Positions 7,753 to 16,593 of a stretch of DNA of 64,000 nucleotides are shown here, in pieces (the first letter of the stretch is position 1; every line of letters starts with the position of its first letter). The translations under genes and the position numbers were made by a program. The DNA is from Aridibaculum aurantiacum. Its GTDB lineage: Bacteria; Bacteroidota; Bacteroidia; Chitinophagales; Chitinophagaceae. The notes below the pieces were generated by a model that did no database searches, was not told where the DNA came from, and worked only from the letters and a program-made list of their open reading frames with translations. The stretch spans positions 1,860,001 through 1,924,000 of the forward strand of contig NZ_JAFEWC010000001.1 in assembly GCF_017355875.1 (NCBI RefSeq), read 5' to 3'.

Positions 7753-9132
7753 ATGAAGTGGGAAACAATATTTACTACACAGCGTGTAGGGCACAACAAG
7801 GTTTCGCAGGAACCACGGTCTGGCTTTCAGCAAGACTTTGACAGGCTGGTATTTTCTTCAGCCTTTAGGCGATTGCAGAATAAAACACAGGTGTTTCCTT
7901 TGCCCGGCAGCACGTTTGTTCACAACAGGCTCACGCACTCATTAGAAGTGGCTAGTGTTGGTCGTTCGTTGGGTAGTATTGTAGGTAAAAAGATAAGTGA
8001 AGAGATTGCTGATAAGAGCAGCGACAGTTACGAGTTTTACAGGTACGAACTTGCTAACGTGATTGCTGCCGGTTGCCTTGCTCACGATATTGGCAATCCT
8101 GCTTTTGGTCATTCAGGTGAAAAGGCTATTTCAGCTTACTTTGTTGACAATGCCGGGGTCGTGTTCGATGGCAAACCACTGCAAGAACATTTTACCGAAA
8201 AGGAGTGGGCAGACATCTGCAAGTTTGAAGGTAACGCCAATGCCTTCCGCTTACTTACCCGCACTTTCAAAGGAAGATTGCAGGCAGGAGTAGGACTTAC
8301 CTTTACCACTATAGCCTCTATTTTAAAATATCCATGCGAAGCAACGGCAATGGATAAAAAGTTCAAGCATCGTAAGAAGTATGGTTTTTTCCAGGCGGAG
8401 AAAGATGTGCTGGTAAACATTGCTGAAAAGCTTGGTATGATACGGGAAGGAGGTGATGATGTATGTTTCAAGCGGCATCCGTTTGTATACCTTGTAGAAG
8501 CCGCAGATGATATTTGCTACCGCATCATCGATCTTGAAGATGCACATCGTTTAGGAATTTTGCCTCACCAGTTGGTGAAAGATTCTTTGTTTACCGTCAT
8601 TAGCCGCCTAGGCAGGGAAGGAGCGGACGTGAATAGGATGGAGGAGATATACAACAAGATCGGTGACCAGAATGAGAAGATCAGTTTCCTGAGGGCACGC
8701 GCTATCAATATTCTTACTCAAACTGCAGCCGAAGTTTTTTTAGAAAACAAGGAAGCTATTCTTTCAGGGAATTTCAACGACACGCTGCTCGATAACATTG
8801 ATGACCGAACCGGCGCTTTCGATGAACTACTGAAGCTTTCAATAGAGAAGATCTACAACCATGAATCTGTTTTAGAAATAGAGATAGCGGGTTATAATGT
8901 GATGTCTGAACTACTTGGCCTGTTCGTGCCGGCTGTGCTTGCTGCCAAGCCTGGTCATAAGCAAATGAAGATCCGTAAGCTGTTCCCCATGCAATACTCT
9001 GGTTTTGAGGATACGGACAATGCGTATGAAAAGGTGATGAACGTGCTGGATACCATTTCGGGTATGACGGATTTATACGCTACCGAGTTCTACCGGAAGT
9101 TGAAAGGTATAGAGATACCACAGCATAGGTAG
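7753..9132 (+). CDS. dgt: Deoxyguanosinetriphosphate triphosphohydrolase-like HD protein
   Basis: A 459-residue HD-superfamily dNTPase that hydrolyses dNTPs to deoxynucleoside and triphosphate. Signatures: RLVFSSAFRRLQNKTQVFP at the N-terminus, the metal-binding His in RLTHSLEV, the HD pair in LAHDIGNPAFGHSGE, and the later VEAADDICY. The frame is open ten codons further upstream, but the ATG at 7753 is chosen because family proteins start a few residues before this motif. It diverges from pdeM and stands alone. dNTPases of this type serve pool balance; some restrict phage, but nothing here points to that. Confidence 0.93.
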   Translation: MKWETIFTTQRVGHNKVSQEPRSGFQQDFDRLVFSSAFRRLQNKTQVFPLPGSTFVHNRLTHSLEVASVGRSLGSIVGKKISEEIADKSSDSYEFYRYELANVIAAGCLAHDIGNPAFGHSGEKAISAYFVDNAGVVFDGKPLQEHFTEKEWADICKFEGNANAFRLLTRTFKGRLQAGVGLTFTTIASILKYPCEATAMDKKFKHRKKYGFFQAEKDVLVNIAEKLGMIREGGDDVCFKRHPFVYLVEAADDICYRIIDLEDAHRLGILPHQLVKDSLFTVISRLGREGADVNRMEEIYNKIGDQNEKISFLRARAINILTQTAAEVFLENKEAILSGNFNDTLLDNIDDRTGAFDELLKLSIEKIYNHESVLEIEIAGYNVMSELLGLFVPAVLAAKPGHKQMKIRKLFPMQYSGFEDTDNAYEKVMNVLDTISGMTDLYATEFYRKLKGIEIPQHR

Positions 9133-9156
9133 GAGCTAATTTCAATTCAGAGCTTT

Positions 9157-9435
9157 CTACTTATCGGATATGTGTCCCCTGTCATATTCACCATCTTCAT
9201 TGTTAGAAATGGTTTCGGAGTCGGGTAGGTTACCTTCTGAGATGTCAGCCGGTTGCTCGCCTTGCTGGCTACCAGGCTCTGTTTTCAATTCACCACCATC
9301 AGCTGCAGTACTATGATTTTCTTCCTCGTCAGTTATGTCTACACTTTTGTGCGGATCCTGAGTTTGTAGATGCTGGTTGTATTCTTTGTTGCTCACCGGT
9401 TCAATAGTATTGTTGTTGGTATCCATGTTCTTCAT
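9157..9435 (-). CDS. Small acidic hypothetical protein
   Basis: About 92 residues from the ATG at 9435 (MKNMDTNNN; another ATG at 9426, and the frame is open to 9483). The protein is hydrophilic and very rich in Asp, Glu, Asn, Ser and Gln, with no hydrophobic core, so it is probably intrinsically disordered. No family is recognised. It converges with dgt and lies downstream of pncB in the same direction, but 126 bases separate them. Whether it is expressed is uncertain. Confidence 0.4.
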   Translation of the reverse strand: MKNMDTNNNTIEPVSNKEYNQHLQTQDPHKSVDITDEEENHSTAADGGELKTEPGSQQGEQPADISEGNLPDSETISNNEDGEYDRGHISDK

Positions 9436-9561
9436 TTTTTGAACAACAAGAAAAGATTGTGCCTTGGAAATGTCAAAAGGCAAAAGGCGAAAGTCGAAAA
9501 GAAAAGACGAATAAAATTCAGAGCCAGCCCAAATATAAAATCTGCAATCCTAAATCTTCAA

Positions 9562-10737
9562 TCAATTGATATGTAACACCGATTTCGCCAGCGCGATCAT
9601 GCTTTCTTCTCCTGTATATTTTCCTCTTTCATCCGACAGCTTAACAACCGGTGTCCATTCACCATCTTCTGGCAGTGCTTCTGTCATTTTTATAACAATG
9701 TTCATTGGCTTCAGTCCTACATCATTGGTAAGATTGGTTCCTATACCGAATGACATGCCTATTTTACCTGCACAATAAGATGCTATCCTGTTCACTTTAT
9801 CGTAATTAAGTGCATCAGAAAAAATGATTGTCTTTGACATAGGATTTATGCCGAGGCTGCGGTAATGATCAATGGTTTGTTTGGCAAAATCAACAGGATC
9901 TGCGCTGTCGTGACGTACGCCATCAAACAGCTTTGCAAATTTTTTATCAAACTGGCGAAAGAAGCTGGTAGAAGTATAGGTATCAGATAATGCAATTCCA
10001 AGATCTCCGCGGTAGACATCTACCCAATGCTCAAGAGCCATTGTATTGGCCATTTTAAAACCATACTTGGCTGCATGAAACATAAACCATTCGTGTGCAT
10101 GCGTGCCTATGGGTTTTACCTGGTTGATCATGGCAAAATGAACATTGCTGGTACCAACAAAAGAAGGTTTGCCATACCTGCACAATGTTTCCATAACCAT
10201 GCGGTGCACCTGGTAAGAGTGCCTGCGGCGGGTTCCAAATTCCGCTACTTTGATTTCTAAAGCTTTAAACTTTTCAATTTTGTCTTTCGTTGTTTCTATC
10301 ACCGTTTCATCTGGTACCCGCTCTGTATCCTGGAATTTGTAAAATAGCTCAGACACCAGGCAAAGCAGTGGCACCTCCCACAGGATGGTCCGGTACCAAT
10401 AACCTTCGATAAAAATCTGAACATCTTCACCTTGCTGCTCTATCACCACTTCCTTTGGATTGTAGCAATAGCCCTGCAGGAAGTCGAGGTAAGTTGGATC
10501 GAGGTAAGGACAGGCGTCGGCAAGAAATTTCTTTTCTTCTATGGTTAGTTTCAAGCCTGCCATTGCATCCACTTCCTTTCTTAACGCTTCAGCAAAACCT
10601 AGAGGAAATGCATGTTTGCCGCGGTTTATAAACTGGTAGCGTGCCCTGGCTTTGGGAAACAATTTTACCACACCATGCTGCATGGTGAATTTATAGAAGT
10701 CATTATCTAAGATTGAGTGAAGAATGCCTGTATCCAT
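9562..10737 (-). CDS. pncB: Nicotinate phosphoribosyltransferase
   Basis: Makes nicotinate mononucleotide from nicotinate and PRPP in the NAD salvage (Preiss-Handler) pathway. The 391 residues begin at the ATG at 10737 (MDTGILHSILDNDFYKFTMQ), which places the conserved NDFYKFTMQ near the N-terminus; the frame extends 18 codons further but those residues look non-coding. Other signatures are EFGTRRRHS, the GTSNV segment, and the PRPP-site HDSADP...SDALN region. Length and motifs match PncB closely. It is monocistronic and diverges from the rhodanese gene. Confidence 0.96.
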   Translation of the reverse strand: MDTGILHSILDNDFYKFTMQHGVVKLFPKARARYQFINRGKHAFPLGFAEALRKEVDAMAGLKLTIEEKKFLADACPYLDPTYLDFLQGYCYNPKEVVIEQQGEDVQIFIEGYWYRTILWEVPLLCLVSELFYKFQDTERVPDETVIETTKDKIEKFKALEIKVAEFGTRRRHSYQVHRMVMETLCRYGKPSFVGTSNVHFAMINQVKPIGTHAHEWFMFHAAKYGFKMANTMALEHWVDVYRGDLGIALSDTYTSTSFFRQFDKKFAKLFDGVRHDSADPVDFAKQTIDHYRSLGINPMSKTIIFSDALNYDKVNRIASYCAGKIGMSFGIGTNLTNDVGLKPMNIVIKMTEALPEDGEWTPVVKLSDERGKYTGEESMIALAKSVLHIN

Positions 10738-10849
10738 CCTTGAGGTGTTTTTGGTTAGCAGAATGTTTGAAGGTAAAGAATACACCAACAACCACCTGCA
10801 ATCAGCTGGCTGTTCATTAACTTTAGTCGCATAAACTAATCAACTACTT

Positions 10850-11209
10850 ATGGAACATTCAAAAGAATTTTTAGCCATAGTGCAGGATGCAAAGAGCCGC
10901 ATCAAAGAAGTAAATGTAGGCGAGGCAATGGAAAGGGTAAAAGCAGGCGCGCTACTGGTAGATGTACGTGAGGACAATGAATGGGACGCTGGTCATGCAA
11001 AGGGAGCCAAACACTTAGGCCGGGGCGTGATCGAAAGAGATATCATAAAAGAGGTGCCTGATAAAAATACCGAGATGGTATTGTATTGCGGTGGTGGCTT
11101 CAGGTCAGCGCTTTCAGCTGATAACCTTCAGAAAATGGGCTATAACAATGTATACTCTATGGATGGTGGATGGAAAGCCTGGAAAGAAGCAGGCGGTGAA
11201 GTGGAATAG
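10850..11209 (+). CDS. Single-domain rhodanese-like protein
   Basis: A 119-residue rhodanese fold with the active-site loop YCGGGFRS (catalytic cysteine) and the typical LLVDVREDNEWDAGHAKGAKHL N-half (read as separate strands LVDVRE and GHAKGA). Such proteins transfer sulfane sulfur or act in redox handling of persulfides. Short N-terminal helix, no signal peptide, so cytoplasmic. A TAACTTTA box (10818-10825), one mismatch from the -7 consensus, is 25 bases upstream. Ends before a strong terminator. Confidence 0.9.
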   Translation: MEHSKEFLAIVQDAKSRIKEVNVGEAMERVKAGALLVDVREDNEWDAGHAKGAKHLGRGVIERDIIKEVPDKNTEMVLYCGGGFRSALSADNLQKMGYNNVYSMDGGWKAWKEAGGEVE

Positions 11210-11218
11210 CTAATAAAC

Positions 11219-11250
11219 AAAATCCCTCCCATGTGCATGGGAGGGATTTT
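11219..11250. terminator. Bidirectional terminator
   Basis: A 14-bp perfect stem (aaaatccctcccat / atgggagggatttt) around a GTGC loop separates the convergent rhodanese and M43 protease genes. Confidence 0.9.
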
Positions 11251-11268
11251 GATAAAAATGAAATCTTC

Positions 11269-12243
11269 TTATTGTATGTATGCACTTCTAGAGTTCAAAA
11301 TAGCTGCATCCATTCTGTCTCGTTGACCAGCAGAGAACATATACATGCAAGCATCATTTGTGTAATCCATGTAATTCATCCATTGCTCCAAAGGTTTTCC
11401 TGCGCAATTACTTTTTAAACCAGCAGAAGGACATCCACTATTAGAAGCATCGTGTGAAGGCGTATCAGAAACACCATCATTACCACATCTTGCATCGCCC
11501 CATATATGGCGCAGGTTTAGCCAGTGACCAACTTCGTGTGTTGCAGTTCTTCCTTTATTGAAAGCAGCATACATTGAATAGCTGGCAAAAGTTCCAAATG
11601 CCTGGTAATCTACCACTACACCATCTGTAGCAACATTTCCACCTGGAAACTGCGCATAGCCCAACAAGCCACTGCTAAGATTGCACACCCAAATGTTTAA
11701 GTGAGTGTCAGAATTAACTGCATCACTGCCGCCCTGGCTTGTAAATTTCACCGCATTATTTGATCCGAAGGTTGCAGAGGTAGTTTTGCGAATTACTTGT
11801 TTCACTGAAAAGTTGATCTGGCAATTTGCAACAGAGCTTAATGGATAATTAGCCAGGTAAATATTGTTCCGGCTCAGCTCTTCATTGGCCTTTGTGAAAT
11901 CTTTGTTTAGTACATCTATCTGCGATTGGATCTGTGCATCTGTGATCAGATTAGGGCTTGATTCCAGTACATGTAGAATAACCGGGATAGTACGCAAAGC
12001 CGTAGAACGATGCATTCCAGGCTGGTTAATGTACGCTTGTGTCTGTCTTTCTAATTCATTTAAAAAAGCAGCTCGCTGTGGATTTTCAGCAAGTTCTTTT
12101 TCTAAAACATCGTGCGATGCACACTGGCGCTCCGTCAGATTTTCAATCAGCACTGCAGGCTCTTCAGCTGTCTTAATATCTTTCTTAGAACAAGCAGCAA
12201 CAAGCATCACTACCGCCAGTAGAGATGTGGTAATTTTTCTCAT
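11269..12243 (-). CDS. M43-family (pappalysin/cytophagalysin-type) zinc metalloprotease lipoprotein
   Basis: The 324-residue protein has a lipoprotein signal (VVMLVAAC, Cys18) and the extended zinc motif HEVGHWLNLRHIWG, i.e. HExxHxxxxxH with the following Gly, plus a MNYMDYTNDACM Met-turn region. This is the M43 pattern. It should be a surface or periplasmic lipid-anchored protease. Two cysteine pairs flank the active site (RCGN, SGCPSAGLKSNC), as expected for disulfides. No type IX sorting domain, so anchoring is by lipid. Monocistronic. Confidence 0.88.
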   Translation of the reverse strand: MRKITTSLLAVVMLVAACSKKDIKTAEEPAVLIENLTERQCASHDVLEKELAENPQRAAFLNELERQTQAYINQPGMHRSTALRTIPVILHVLESSPNLITDAQIQSQIDVLNKDFTKANEELSRNNIYLANYPLSSVANCQINFSVKQVIRKTTSATFGSNNAVKFTSQGGSDAVNSDTHLNIWVCNLSSGLLGYAQFPGGNVATDGVVVDYQAFGTFASYSMYAAFNKGRTATHEVGHWLNLRHIWGDARCGNDGVSDTPSHDASNSGCPSAGLKSNCAGKPLEQWMNYMDYTNDACMYMFSAGQRDRMDAAILNSRSAYIQ

Positions 12244-12397
12244 GGGATGAATTTTGATGAACTTGTAATTTAACGAAATTTTGAGAAGCTGTTGCTGAAG
12301 ATGATGGTGAATTTTTATTTTTTGTTTTGCCCAGAATGCAGTACTGTAAAGGGTTTCAGCTCAAAATGGTGATAAACAAATGAATAAACATCTGAAT

Positions 12398-14932
12398 TTA
12401 ATTTAGCTGCGCCTGCATCTTTTTTATCCTGTCTTCCAGTTTTTCGCTACTCATATTTTCGCGCATACTATCCACTTTTATTGGAAAGCAGAAAGGCGTA
12501 AGTTGAGTGGGAAAAGTGAGCACGATCTTCGACTGCTGAATACGTTCCAACATATCGCGTAGCCTTTGTTCTTCCATCTGTTGTTCCATCACCTCGTTAA
12601 ATGCCTGGCGAACCAACAGGTTGTCTGCATCATATTCAGAGAACACATTGAACAATAGCGAAGCCGACGACTGCAGGTGCCTTGCCTTTTTATGCTCGCC
12701 GGGATAGCCTTGGAAAATCAATCCTCCGATGACTGCTATGTCCCTAAATTTTCTTCGGGCCATTTCAGTGGAGTTCACGCTGCGTTGTATATCTGCAAAA
12801 AGATTTTCTGTAGTAAAGAGGTCATACACATTGCTGTCATCCACAGGTATGGGCTGATCGCTCAGAAGTTCGAAGCCATAATCATTCATGGCTATAGAAA
12901 AGGTGATAGGCGTAATGAGGCTTATTCTAAATGCAAGCACTGCAGCCATAGCTTCATGCACCAGCCTGCCTTCAAATGGGTAAACAAACAAATGGAAACC
13001 ATCTTTAGTCTCAATCTGTTCTACCAGTAGTTCGTTTGCTGCCGGTACATGCGACAGCTGTTCCTGCTTTTCAAATAGAGGTGACAGCACTTTTAGCTCT
13101 ATGTCTTCCGGGTTGGTAAATGCTTCATTGAACTTGCGGCGCAGCATCATGCCCAGGTTAGATGAAAGCGGCATCCGCCCACCTTGCCAGCTGGGAACAA
13201 TTGATTTTTTTGATGATGATTTTCTCACCAGAACCGTTAGGTCTTTTATCATTACCAGTTCAAGGTTTCTACCTGCAAGGGTAAATACATCACCCGGCTC
13301 AAGACGGCTGATGAACCATTCTTCAATGATACCTATATAACCTCCTGCCAGAAACTTCACCTTTAGCATTGGATCGCTTACAATAGTACCAATGTGCATA
13401 CGATGACGCATTGCCATCCGCCTGTTCTTCATGCGGTACAGTCCATCTTCGCCTACTTCTACTTTTTTATATTCATCGTATTGCTGCAGCGCTACACCAC
13501 CACTTACAATATGATAAAGTAACTGCTGCCATTCACCAGGAGTGACATCTGCATAGCAGTAAGTGCTTTTTACTTCTTCATATACTTCAGCTGGATCAAA
13601 ACCTTCGCTGATGGAAATGGTGCACAGGTACTGAATAAGGACATCGAAACAAAGTATGCGTGGCTCTCGGGCTTCAATGATCTCTTCTTTCATGGCCTGC
13701 TTCAGCGCAGCTGCTTCTACCAGTTCCAATGAGTGTGTAGGTACAAAAAATATCTTACTGACTTTGCCAGGTTGATGACCACTGCGTCCTGCACGCTGCA
13801 GGAAACGTGCAACACCTTTGGGCGAGCCTACCTGTATTACGGTTTCTACCGGACGAAAGTCTACACCAAGGTCAAGGCTTGCCGTACATACCACTGCTTT
13901 AAGCTTCGTTGTATGTAAGGCTTCCTCCACCCATATACGCAGGTCCTGTTCTATACTGCCATGGTGAAGTGCCAGTGCGCCGGCAAGATCAGGAGCCATA
14001 GCCAAGAGTGTCTGGTACCAGCGTTCGCTCATACCACGTGTATTGATGAAAAGGAGGGTGGTGACATTAGCGCGAATGATATCTACTACCTTTTCAGCAA
14101 GGTTCAGCCCTAGGTGCCCTGCCCATGGAAATTTTTCTATCTCGTCAGGTACCACCGATTCAATCTCGATATTCTTCTTCAGGTTGGCTTTTACGATTAC
14201 CTGCTTCCGTTCTTCTTTTGCTACCGCGCTGTTACCAGAAGTGGTTTGTTTCAAAGGTGCCAGCAGTACCTCTTTAGCTTGCTCCAGGTTGCCTATAGTT
14301 GCCGATATACCCCATACCTGCACATCCCTTCTACCTTTTGCATTTTGACTTTTGACTTCATTAGCAGATGCCAATTTTACCAACTTGCTTACTGCCAGTT
14401 CTACCTGCACTCCGCGCTTACTGCCAAGTAGCTCATGCCATTCATCAACCGCAATAACTTTAAGTGAAGCGAAAGTTTCTTTATAACCTTTTTGTGCCAG
14501 CAATAAGTGCAGGCTTTCAGGAGTAATTATCAGCGCCTCAGGCATGCTACGTTTTTGGCGCGCCCTTTCATTGATGTCGGTATCGCCATTGCGAATGCCT
14601 ACCTGCCAGTTCATTCCAAGTTCTGCAACCACTTCTTCCATAGCACGTGCTATGTCTTTACCAAGTGCACGCAAAGGCGTTACCCATAGCAGTTGCAGCC
14701 CATTCTTTTTCCTGGTCTTATAATCTTTGGGATTATCGTTGATGAAGTTGATAATCGCACCAAGAAATACAGAGAAAGTTTTACCAAAGCCGGTTGGCGC
14801 ATTCACCAAACCGCTGCTGCCTGTGTGTATCTCTTGCCATGCTTCCAACTGGAAAGCAAATGGTTTGAAATCTTTACCGGCAAGCCACTGGCTGATAACT
14901 TTGTACCCTGGCGTTTTCTTCAAATCTGGCAT
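12398..14932 (-). CDS. Ligase-associated DEXH-box helicase (Lhr-like)
   Basis: An 844-residue SF2 helicase: Walker A APTGFGKT at 45-52, a DEWHE box near 165, SATIGN motif III, and helicase C motifs through QRAGRSGHQPGK, followed by a long C-terminal region of winged-helix and beta-domain type as in Lhr-core proteins. The length and the short N-terminus match the helicase of the ligase-associated DNA damage response set rather than full-length Lhr (about 1500 residues). The ATG at 14932 lies nine bases below an exact TATCTTTG box, suggesting an almost leaderless mRNA. It is separated from the ligase by a cytochrome gene. Confidence 0.92.
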   Translation of the reverse strand: MPDLKKTPGYKVISQWLAGKDFKPFAFQLEAWQEIHTGSSGLVNAPTGFGKTFSVFLGAIINFINDNPKDYKTRKKNGLQLLWVTPLRALGKDIARAMEEVVAELGMNWQVGIRNGDTDINERARQKRSMPEALIITPESLHLLLAQKGYKETFASLKVIAVDEWHELLGSKRGVQVELAVSKLVKLASANEVKSQNAKGRRDVQVWGISATIGNLEQAKEVLLAPLKQTTSGNSAVAKEERKQVIVKANLKKNIEIESVVPDEIEKFPWAGHLGLNLAEKVVDIIRANVTTLLFINTRGMSERWYQTLLAMAPDLAGALALHHGSIEQDLRIWVEEALHTTKLKAVVCTASLDLGVDFRPVETVIQVGSPKGVARFLQRAGRSGHQPGKVSKIFFVPTHSLELVEAAALKQAMKEEIIEAREPRILCFDVLIQYLCTISISEGFDPAEVYEEVKSTYCYADVTPGEWQQLLYHIVSGGVALQQYDEYKKVEVGEDGLYRMKNRRMAMRHRMHIGTIVSDPMLKVKFLAGGYIGIIEEWFISRLEPGDVFTLAGRNLELVMIKDLTVLVRKSSSKKSIVPSWQGGRMPLSSNLGMMLRRKFNEAFTNPEDIELKVLSPLFEKQEQLSHVPAANELLVEQIETKDGFHLFVYPFEGRLVHEAMAAVLAFRISLITPITFSIAMNDYGFELLSDQPIPVDDSNVYDLFTTENLFADIQRSVNSTEMARRKFRDIAVIGGLIFQGYPGEHKKARHLQSSASLLFNVFSEYDADNLLVRQAFNEVMEQQMEEQRLRDMLERIQQSKIVLTFPTQLTPFCFPIKVDSMRENMSSEKLEDRIKKMQAQLN

Positions 14933-14940
14933 TCGTATGG

Positions 14941-14948
14941 CAAAGATA
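14941..14948 (-). promoter_or_regulatory. Bacteroidete -7 promoter box for the helicase gene
   Basis: The minus strand reads TATCTTTG, nine bases before the ATG. With transcription starting about seven bases after the box, the mRNA would be nearly leaderless. Confidence 0.5.
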
Positions 14949-15005
14949 AATAGATGAAGCTCCTGTAGTTGGTGCAGTAGAAGGAGATTACCAGCTTGTT
15001 AACTA

Positions 15006-16379
15006 CTACAGCGTTTTCAGGTATTCTATCACAGCCTTACGTTCATTTTCCTGCAGCTTATCACCAAAATAATGTCCCTGGTTGCCATAGCCATTCAGCG
15101 TGGTATTGTACATGTTCTTACCGGCTTTATCATGCCTGGTGTATTTCCAGCCAGGGTTATTGTAGTTGTATTCCTGTTTCTCAAAATTTCTCGACCAGTA
15201 TTTTGGACGTGCTTTACTGTTTAGCACACCTTCCAAAGTAGGTACTGAGCCATTATGAAAATAGGGCGCTGTTATCCAAACTCCATCTAACGGCGGAGCT
15301 ATATAACCGCGATAAGGTACCAACTGTGCAGGAGTAGCACCTGAAGTAAACCAGCTACTATTGAACCATTGAACAAACTGAGGGTTAGCATAATTAGCAG
15401 CAAAAAAAGCTGTGTCAGTCCTTATAATAGATGCAGGAATAAGAAGGTTTGGATAGGTTTCGTTTTCACCATAAGTGCCATGGCATTTGGAGCAATTGTC
15501 ATTAAACAGTTTCTGCCCTTGTGCAGCCAGTTGTTGGTTGATGTTGCCGGGAAACTTCGGCGCTTCCAAAGTTTTCAGGTAAGCAAGCACATCAGCAAAG
15601 TGAGCATAAACCTCAGCTGCTTCTGTAGTATCAGAAACTGTCAGAAGATTGGAAGCCATTAAAAATTTAGAAAAGTCGCCACGTCCAAAACCCGTGTAGA
15701 ACATGGCATTCTTCTTCTTCAAAAGCCACCATGCAGGCACATCGCTTGGTATTACTTCATTAGGAATGTCCATGATCGGTTTGTCATTCCACTCCAATGT
15801 TTGCGGATCGCGGTGTGCTACCAGCAATGCAGCTAATCTGCTTGCTACATTCACCCCGCGAACCTGCGTAAATAGTTTCGGTCCTATGGTTTTTGCCGCA
15901 CGTAAGAACTGCTTCGATGCCTGGAACTGCTTCTTGTTGGTAATTGAAAGCAGGTTGTACAACATCGCCGCATCGCTTGAAGAAAATTTTTGGTTGCGGG
16001 TAAAATCCATTTCCGAATTTCCAAGGCCTATGACAAGGTTCTTGTCAAAAACCTGTGCATGACACTGCAGGCAATTTACCGCAACAATGCGTTCACCGTT
16101 TGCAGCGTCTACCGCCGTATAAGCATAGCTAAGGTTAGTGTTGTCGCCAGTTCTGCCAAGATGATTAAGCGTATCCTTGCCCACAGCACGAATAAACATT
16201 TTATAAGGTATCCCGCTCTTAATGTAGTCACCTGTCACCAGGTAGTTGTAGCCTTTAGCCGGGTCACCTTCCTGTTGAACAGACGGTGGAACAGGCACTG
16301 GTTTTTCACTTCCATTAGTTAAAGCAACATACATCACCCACACCGCTACTATAGCCAATATTGCACACCATTTCTTCAT
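15006..16379 (-). CDS. Exported di-haem c-type cytochrome (cytochrome c peroxidase / RoxA-like)
   Basis: The 457 residues start with a membrane-spanning signal or anchor (CAILAIVAVWVMYVAL), followed by two CxxCH haem sites, NCLQCHA near residue 100 and NCSKCHG near 295. The C-terminal half contains APYFHNGSVPTLEGVL, a segment shared by di-haem cytochrome c peroxidases, MauG-like and RoxA-like proteins. It acts in the periplasm in electron transfer or peroxide or substrate oxidation; the substrate is unknown. It sits between the helicase and ligase of the DNA repair set without a plausible link to them. Confidence 0.85.
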   Translation of the reverse strand: MKKWCAILAIVAVWVMYVALTNGSEKPVPVPPSVQQEGDPAKGYNYLVTGDYIKSGIPYKMFIRAVGKDTLNHLGRTGDNTNLSYAYTAVDAANGERIVAVNCLQCHAQVFDKNLVIGLGNSEMDFTRNQKFSSSDAAMLYNLLSITNKKQFQASKQFLRAAKTIGPKLFTQVRGVNVASRLAALLVAHRDPQTLEWNDKPIMDIPNEVIPSDVPAWWLLKKKNAMFYTGFGRGDFSKFLMASNLLTVSDTTEAAEVYAHFADVLAYLKTLEAPKFPGNINQQLAAQGQKLFNDNCSKCHGTYGENETYPNLLIPASIIRTDTAFFAANYANPQFVQWFNSSWFTSGATPAQLVPYRGYIAPPLDGVWITAPYFHNGSVPTLEGVLNSKARPKYWSRNFEKQEYNYNNPGWKYTRHDKAGKNMYNTTLNGYGNQGHYFGDKLQENERKAVIEYLKTL

Positions 16380-16466
16380 GTTATAAAACTAAGGGAAGCC
16401 CTTGGAGCCGCAGCATTTTGTTGAAGGTTTTTAGAGGATATGGGAACCAGCATTTGTCGTTGATGG

Positions 16467-16495
16467 AGCATCGTTGCGTCGCATTACGTTCATCG
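16467..16495 (+). repeat. Dispersed TTGCG(T/A)CGC repeat, copy A
   Basis: Seventeen bases at 16467-16483 (agcatcgttgcgtcgca) are identical to 31544-31560 (copy B). The copy ends with ACGTTCATC, similar to copies D and E. It lies in the spacer upstream of the cytochrome gene and downstream of the ligase gene. Confidence 0.65.
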
Positions 16496-16556
16496 GCATC
16501 TCATTTATCAACACCAGCCACCATCACCAATAAACCAACTTATGAACAAAATTTAA

Positions 16557-16593
16557 ATCAACTGATCAACTGATCAACCAATCAACTGATCAA
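16557..16593. repeat. Octamer tandem repeat (ATCAACTG)
   Basis: Four and a half copies of an 8-bp unit, ATCAACTG with one ATCAACCA variant, in direct tandem. The last partial unit overlaps the TGA stop codon of the ligase gene (16590-16592). Confidence 0.7.

Noticed and set aside
7753-9132. dgt (and dcd at 54787) as antiphage nucleotide-depletion systems
   Set aside because: Both have the length and motifs of ordinary housekeeping enzymes and sit among housekeeping genes, with no defence context except the unproven gene at 53316.
11233-11418. Plus-strand frame after the rhodanese gene
   Set aside because: Begins in the terminator hairpin and is antisense to the M43 protease.
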